Shown here piece by piece: positions 6,347 through 10,058 of a stretch of 10,058 bases of DNA. A program made the position numbers and the translations under genes. Under the pieces are notes generated by a model. The model did not search any database, was not told the origin of the DNA, and saw nothing but the letters and a program-made list of their open reading frames with translations. This stretch comes from an uncultured Methylobacillus sp. (GTDB lineage: Bacteria; Pseudomonadota; Gammaproteobacteria; Burkholderiales; Methylophilaceae). Where the stretch lies: the NCBI GenBank assembly GCA_946478965.1, contig CAMLDQ010000073.1, positions 1-10,058 of the forward strand, given 5' to 3'. The number at the start of each line of letters is the position of its first letter. Within the stretch, counting starts at the first letter, position 1.

Positions 6347-7561
6347 ATGCAAGACAATGCATTTATCGGAAGACAGCCGATTCTCGACGGTAAACAGCAG
6401 ATCGTTGCATACGAGCTGCTGTTCCGACACAGCGCCAGCGCGCAGGACGCCGTCATCGAAGACGACCTCAAATCCTGTGCACGCGTACTGCTCAACACCA
6501 TGTCGGACATGGGCGCACAATGGCTGCTCGGTGACAAGCTCGCCTTCATCAATGTCAGCGAGGAATTGCTGCACAGCGAATTCCTCGAATTGCTGCCACC
6601 GCAGCGCACCGTGCTGGAAGTCCTGGAAACTGTCTCCGCCAGCGAGGCCGTCATCCAGCGCCTGAAGGAATTGCGCCAGCAGGGTTTCCAGATCGCTTTG
6701 GACGACTACGTACATTCGCCCGAGACCATCCCATTGCTGCAATGTGCAAATTACGTGAAGCTCGATATCCAGGATCACGGCCTGGACGGTGCGGGAAAAA
6801 TCCTGGCTCAGCTCAAAAGCCTGCCGATCAAGCTGGTGGCGGAAAAAGTCGAGCGCCATGAAGAATATGAAGCGTGCAAGAAACTCGGCTTCCAGTTCTT
6901 CCAGGGCTTTTACTTCGCCCATCCGGAAACTCTGACCGCCAAGGTCATCAACCCGTCGTATGCCTCGGTACTGGACTTGCTCAACATGGTCAGCAAGGAT
7001 GCCGAGGTCAAGGATGTCGAAACTGGCTTCAAGCGTGACCCGGCGCTGTCATTCAAGCTGTTGCGCTACATCAATTCAGTCGGCTTTGGACTCTCCTGCG
7101 AGATCCAGTCGATCCGCCATGCGCTGACCATACTCGGTACCAAGCAGTTGTACCGCTGGCTGACTCTTCTCATGGTAACCGCCGGAGAAAATGCGACCGC
7201 GCCTGCATTGATGAAAACCGCCATCACACGCGGACGCCTGACGGAACTGCTCGGATCGGATTATTTCGAAAAATCGGATCGCGACAATCTCTTTATTGTC
7301 GGCGTGTTCTCACTGCTGGATGCGATGCTGGAAATACCGATGGACCAGGTGCTGGAGAAAGTCCTGCTGCCCGAGCCCGTCACCGACGCCCTGCTCAATC
7401 GCGATGGCATGTACGGCCCCTTCCTGCAGCTTGCCGAAGCATGCGAAGGCGCGGACAGCAAGCAGATCGAGCAATTGGCCGAGTCGCTGCAGTACGATCC
7501 CGAAAAAGTCAACAACTGCCACATCGCCGCTCTGGCCTGGGTGGAAAATCTCGGAGTCTAG
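6347..7561 (+). CDS. EAL/HDOD two-domain signalling protein (YuxH/CdgJ-like)
   Basis: This is a predicted cytoplasmic protein of 404 residues with an N-terminal c-di-GMP phosphodiesterase-like EAL domain (about 1-200) and a C-terminal HDOD domain (about 205-400, LLNMVSKDAEVKDVE, DPALSFKLLRYINS, SIRHALTILG). The EAL signature reads YELLFR instead of EALxR. Many metal and catalytic positions are kept: Glu23, Asn69 (INVS), Glu91 (LEVLE), Asp119/Asp120, Lys138 (KLD), the AEKVE glutamates (166, 169) and Gln186 (FFQGF). The loop normally reading DDFGTG is DDYVHS, which should disturb metal binding and dimer signalling, so activity is doubtful. Related proteins affect motility and biofilm formation, some as enzymes and some as scaffolds. 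The start at ATG 6347 fits the family opening (FIGRQPILD), and GCGGAA about eight bases upstream is a weak Shine-Dalgarno. It lies between cheA (49 bp) and pilU (3 bp), which suggests a role in surface motility. Confidence 0.9.
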   Translation: MQDNAFIGRQPILDGKQQIVAYELLFRHSASAQDAVIEDDLKSCARVLLNTMSDMGAQWLLGDKLAFINVSEELLHSEFLELLPPQRTVLEVLETVSASEAVIQRLKELRQQGFQIALDDYVHSPETIPLLQCANYVKLDIQDHGLDGAGKILAQLKSLPIKLVAEKVERHEEYEACKKLGFQFFQGFYFAHPETLTAKVINPSYASVLDLLNMVSKDAEVKDVETGFKRDPALSFKLLRYINSVGFGLSCEIQSIRHALTILGTKQLYRWLTLLMVTAGENATAPALMKTAITRGRLTELLGSDYFEKSDRDNLFIVGVFSLLDAMLEIPMDQVLEKVLLPEPVTDALLNRDGMYGPFLQLAEACEGADSKQIEQLAESLQYDPEKVNNCHIAALAWVENLGV

Positions 7562-7564
7562 TGC

Positions 7565-8773
7565 ATGACCAACGAGCAGGCCCTGGCCTACATGCACAAC
7601 CTCTTGCGGGTCATGCTGGATAAAAAGGCCTCCGACCTGTTCATCTCCGCCGACTTTCCTCCGGCGATGAAAATCGACGGAAAAATGACGCCGCTCAATG
7701 CGCAGCGTCTGTCAGGAGAGCACACAAAGGCGTTCGCTCATGCGCTGATGAACGACAAGCAGCGCGCCGAATTCGCGGAAGAAAAAGAATGCAATTTCGC
7801 GATCTGGCCCAAGGAAATCGGCCGCTTCCGCGTCAATGTGTTCGTGCAGCAGGAAAATGTCGGCATGGTGCTGCGCACGATCACCACCAAGATCCCGAAC
7901 TTCGACGAACTGGGCCTTCCCCAGCAACTCAAGGAAGTGATGATGACCAAACGCGGCCTCATCATTCTGGTCGGCGGCACCGGTTCCGGCAAGTCGACAA
8001 CCCTGGCGGCGCTGATCGACTATCGCAACGAGCACAGCTTCGGCCATATCATCACCATCGAGGATCCGGTCGAGTATGTGCATCCCAGCAAGAATTGCCT
8101 GATCACCCATCGTGAAGTCGGACGCGACACCAACGGCTGGTTCAATGCGCTGAAGAACACTTTGCGCCAGGCGCCGGACGTCATCCTGATCGGGGAAATC
8201 CGCGACCGCGAAACCATGGAGTTTGCGCTCGCCTTCGCCGAGACCGGGCACTTGTGCATGGCGACGCTGCATGCCAACAGCGCCAACCAGGCGCTGGACC
8301 GTATCATCAATTTTTTCCCGGAAGAGCGGCATGCGCAGCTGCACATGGATTTGTCGCTCAATCTGCGAGCCTTCGTTTCCCAGCGCCTGGTGCCCAAAAA
8401 AGGCGGCGGACGCTGCGCCGCGATTGAAATCCTGCTCAATTCGCCGCTGGTGGCCGACCTGATTCTGAAAGGCGAAACCAACATGGTGAAGGAGGCCATG
8501 GCCAAATCAGTCGAGCTTGGCATGCAAACGTTCGACCAGGCCCTCTTCAACCTGTGTGAGGAAGGCCGCATCACGGAAGACGATGCCTTGCGCAACGCCG
8601 ACTCGATCAACGAGCTGCGCCTCAAGTTCAAGCTGCACAGCAAGGATTCCAAAACCAAGGATGCGATGTCGCGCATCGACCATCTCAGCCTGCACGAAGA
8701 AAAACCGGCAGAGGAAGAAGAGGAACTACCCGCTTCTCCAGAAACCGCTGCTCCGGCAAAACCCGCCAGTTAA
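7565..8773 (+). CDS. pilU: PilU-type type IV pilus retraction ATPase
   Basis: This is a hexameric cytoplasmic ATPase of the PilT/VirB11 superfamily. PilU works with PilT to power strong pilus retraction and twitching. It is 402 residues. The N-terminal PAS-like domain is about 5-105 (KASDLFISADFPP, GRFRVNVFVQ). The RecA-like core shows Walker A GGTGSGKST (137-145), the Asp box ITIEDPVEY (163-171), Walker B DVILIGEIRD (205-214) and the His box GHLCMATLHAN (228-238). Sequence texture (HIITIEDPVEYVHP, AFAETGHLCMATLHAN, GMQTFDQALFNL, ADSINELRLKFK) matches PilU better than PilT, and the PilT C-terminal AIRNLIRE motif is absent. An acidic tail rich in Glu (about 377-388) ends the protein. The ATG at 7565 has GGAG at 7553-7556, eight bases upstream, inside the preceding gene. 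No pilT lies next to it in the window, although the two are usually neighbours. Placement behind an EAL/HDOD gene is unusual. Confidence 0.92.
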   Translation: MTNEQALAYMHNLLRVMLDKKASDLFISADFPPAMKIDGKMTPLNAQRLSGEHTKAFAHALMNDKQRAEFAEEKECNFAIWPKEIGRFRVNVFVQQENVGMVLRTITTKIPNFDELGLPQQLKEVMMTKRGLIILVGGTGSGKSTTLAALIDYRNEHSFGHIITIEDPVEYVHPSKNCLITHREVGRDTNGWFNALKNTLRQAPDVILIGEIRDRETMEFALAFAETGHLCMATLHANSANQALDRIINFFPEERHAQLHMDLSLNLRAFVSQRLVPKKGGGRCAAIEILLNSPLVADLILKGETNMVKEAMAKSVELGMQTFDQALFNLCEEGRITEDDALRNADSINELRLKFKLHSKDSKTKDAMSRIDHLSLHEEKPAEEEEELPASPETAAPAKPAS

Positions 8774-8777
8774 ATCC

Positions 8778-9098
8778 ATGGAAATTGCATTGCTGCTAGG
8801 CATCCTCGGGATGGCCTGGTTCTGGCTCGACAGCATCAGGAACCGCGAAATTGCCATCGCGGCCGGGCAAGAGGCCGCCGCAAAATATCAGCTGCAGTTT
8901 CTCGACGAGACGGTGGCATTGACCAAATTGCGGCTTGCACGCGACGGCAGCGGACGCCTGCGGCTGTTGCGCATCTATGGCTTCGAGGTCAGCGATACCG
9001 GCGTGGAGCGGCTCTCATGCAGCATTACCTTGCTCGGCTACCGCGTCGAAACCATTGATATTCCGCCCCACTACGATAATGTCGTACGCCTGTACTAG
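8778..9098 (+). CDS. Small one-pass membrane protein of the DUF3301 type
   Basis: This is a 106-residue protein of unknown function. Residues 2-19 (IALLLGILGMAWFWLDSI) form one N-terminal membrane segment. The remaining basic and mixed region is probably cytoplasmic, as the Arg-rich stretch right after the helix (SIRNREIA) suggests. The core ends in GYRVETIDIPPHYDNVVRLY. The size, the opening helix followed by QEAAAKYQLQFLDETVAL, and the RLRLLRIYGFEVS block resemble the DUF3301 family of proteobacteria. I make that assignment from memory, at moderate confidence. The ATG at 8778 lies 4 bp after the pilU stop, with no clear Shine-Dalgarno, so translation is probably coupled to pilU. The same frame stays open further upstream inside pilU, but that part is the shadow of pilU. 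Confidence 0.75.
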   Translation: MEIALLLGILGMAWFWLDSIRNREIAIAAGQEAAAKYQLQFLDETVALTKLRLARDGSGRLRLLRIYGFEVSDTGVERLSCSITLLGYRVETIDIPPHYDNVVRLY

Positions 9099-9137
9099 GC
9101 ATCTCACGCCTGCCCGAGCAAACGGACGACCACACCT

Positions 9138-9163
9138 CATTTCCATTCGCTGAATTGAAATGG
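9138..9163 (+). promoter_or_regulatory. Hairpin enclosing the gluQ start codon
   Basis: CATTTC (9138-9143) pairs with GAAATG (9157-9162), and ATTC (9145-9148) pairs with GAAT (9152-9155) around the loop GCT. One C/T mismatch separates the two stem parts, and a U-G pair (9137 with 9163) could extend it. The gluQ ATG (9160-9162) is entirely within the stem, and no Shine-Dalgarno is visible nearby. Ten base pairs plus a three-base loop is notable in a 61-bp gap. A role in limiting translation is inferred. Confidence 0.4.
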
Positions 9164-10058
9164 CTTATCCCAGCTACTGCGGACGATTCGCTCCTTCCCC
9201 TACCGGGCCGCTGCACATCGGCTCCCTGATCGCCGCCACCGGCAGCTATCTCGAAGCGGTCGCGCATCGCGGACTGTGGAAGGTTCGGATGGAGGATATT
9301 GACCCGCCGCGCGAGGTTCCCGGTGCGGCCGACGGCATTCTCAGGACGCTGGATGCCCACGGCTTCGAATGGGACGACGTGGTGATGTACCAGAGCGACC
9401 GAAGCGCTGCATACGAAGCCGCCTTGACCCGGCTGCAGCAGCAGGAAATGCTGTTTCCCTGCGCCTGCACACGCCGCGAAATTGCGGATTCCGCGCTGCG
9501 CGGGGTTGAAGGCCCCATCTATGACGGCACCTGCCGCAACGGCTTGCCCGCAGGCCGGGCCGCACGCGCCTGGCGTGTGCGTGTAAAGGACGTGGATACG
9601 ACCTTTGACGATGCCTTGCAGGGCCATATCCGCCAGAACCTGGCGCAGGATATCGGCGATTTCGTCCTCAAGCGCGCCGATGGCTTTTATGCCTACCAGC
9701 TTGCGGTCGTCGTGGACGACGCTGCCCAGGGCATCACCCATGTCGTGCGGGGGGCCGACCTGCTTCGCTCCACGCCGCGCCAGATTTATCTGCAACAGTT
9801 ATTGAAGCTGCCTACTCCGGAGTATATGCACCTGCCCGTCGCTGTGAATGAAGCAGGTGAAAAACTGAGCAAGCAGACCCTGGCCGAGCCACTCGATAAC
9901 AGCACGCCGGGACCTCAACTGTGGACCGCCCTCGCCTTTCTCGGCCAGCGCCCTCCCCGGGAACTGCGGCAGGCCAGCCTTCCAGAACTGTGGCAATGGG
10001 CCACAGAACACTGGCAGGCTGGCCGCATCCCGGCCGTGACCGACCAGCCCTTTACAGC
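9160..10058 (+). CDS. gluQ: Glutamyl-Q tRNA(Asp) synthetase, cut at the right edge just before its stop codon
   Basis: This is a stand-alone paralogue of the glutamyl-tRNA synthetase catalytic core that attaches glutamate to queuosine in the anticodon of tRNA(Asp). I read 299 residues, close to the full family length of about 300, so only a few residues are missing. The class I signature is PSPTGPLHIGSL (12-23). EDIDPPREVPGAA (45-57) is typical. The zinc site is Cys101 and Cys103 (FPCACTRRE) with Tyr121 and Cys125 (IYDGTCR). The second signature reads KLSKQ (235-239) rather than KMSKS, which is usual in this family. The anticodon-binding region of true GluRS is absent, as expected. The ATG at 9160 fits the family N-terminus (YCGRFAPSPTG). 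There is no convincing ribosome binding site. It follows DUF3301 by 61 bp and may use read-through from the motility genes or its own promoter. It has no evident functional link to chemotaxis. Confidence 0.94.
   Translation, partial: MAYPSYCGRFAPSPTGPLHIGSLIAATGSYLEAVAHRGLWKVRMEDIDPPREVPGAADGILRTLDAHGFEWDDVVMYQSDRSAAYEAALTRLQQQEMLFPCACTRREIADSALRGVEGPIYDGTCRNGLPAGRAARAWRVRVKDVDTTFDDALQGHIRQNLAQDIGDFVLKRADGFYAYQLAVVVDDAAQGITHVVRGADLLRSTPRQIYLQQLLKLPTPEYMHLPVAVNEAGEKLSKQTLAEPLDNSTPGPQLWTALAFLGQRPPRELRQASLPELWQWATEHWQAGRIPAVTDQPFT

Noticed and set aside
8517..8777. In-frame upstream extension of the DUF3301-type gene to 8517
   Set aside because: This stretch overlaps pilU in another frame, is Arg/Ser-rich without family similarity, and the membrane helix at 8778 marks the natural protein start.
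9862..9876. KLSKQ in place of KMSKS in the tRNA synthetase-like gene, first read as a damaged catalytic motif
   Set aside because: A KLSKQ-type signature is normal for glutamyl-Q tRNA(Asp) synthetases, and the other signatures and the zinc ligands are intact.
1..10058. CRISPR arrays, tRNA or rRNA genes, insertion sequences, integrase genes and attachment sites
   Set aside because: None were seen. No spaced direct repeats, transposase motifs or terminal inverted repeats were recognised, and codon style looks even across the window.

Overview
The window looks like part of the chromosome of a motile, Gram-negative proteobacterium, most likely a betaproteobacterium. It is GC-rich by eye. It carries CheZ and a CheY very close to the enterobacterial type, a FleS-type flagellar sensor kinase, a PilU-type twitching ATPase and a GluQ-type tRNA-modifying enzyme. 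The lineage is an inference from gene content and protein style. No ribosomal RNA, tRNA or other taxonomic marker is present.

Layout. Positions 1-1048 (minus strand) hold a PAS-containing sensor histidine kinase of the FleS/FlrB type whose last residues lie beyond the left edge. A 275-bp divergent intergenic region (1049-1323) follows, with candidate promoters in both directions and several short palindromes. From 1324 to the right edge, nine genes run on the plus strand: cheV (copy 1), cheV (copy 2), cheY, cheZ, cheA, an EAL/HDOD protein, pilU, a small one-pass membrane protein of the DUF3301 type, and gluQ, which runs off the right edge just short of its stop codon. Gaps between the first eight genes are 3-49 bp, so they are probably co-transcribed. 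gluQ follows after 61 bp. No clear intrinsic terminator is seen inside the run.

How the genes work together. CheA autophosphorylates on His50 of its Hpt domain and passes phosphate to CheY, which binds the flagellar switch. CheZ removes the phosphate. The two CheV proteins are CheW-receiver fusions that couple receptors to CheA and can themselves be phosphorylated. No cheW, cheR, cheB or receptor gene lies in the window, so adaptation functions and receptors must be encoded elsewhere. The FleS-like kinase, with a response regulator presumably just outside the left edge, would control flagellar genes. The EAL/HDOD protein and PilU are packed directly behind cheA, which suggests co-expression of flagellar chemotaxis with a c-di-GMP-type scaffold and a type IV pilus motor accessory ATPase.

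Points worth a second look are the CheA without a recognisable P2 domain, an eight-G run at the CheA phosphorylation site, hairpins that enclose the start codons of cheY and gluQ, interleaved inverted repeats just after cheA, and the chemotaxis/pilus gene coupling. I did not find a clearly new multi-gene system. Most of the window is recognisable motility machinery in an unusual arrangement.
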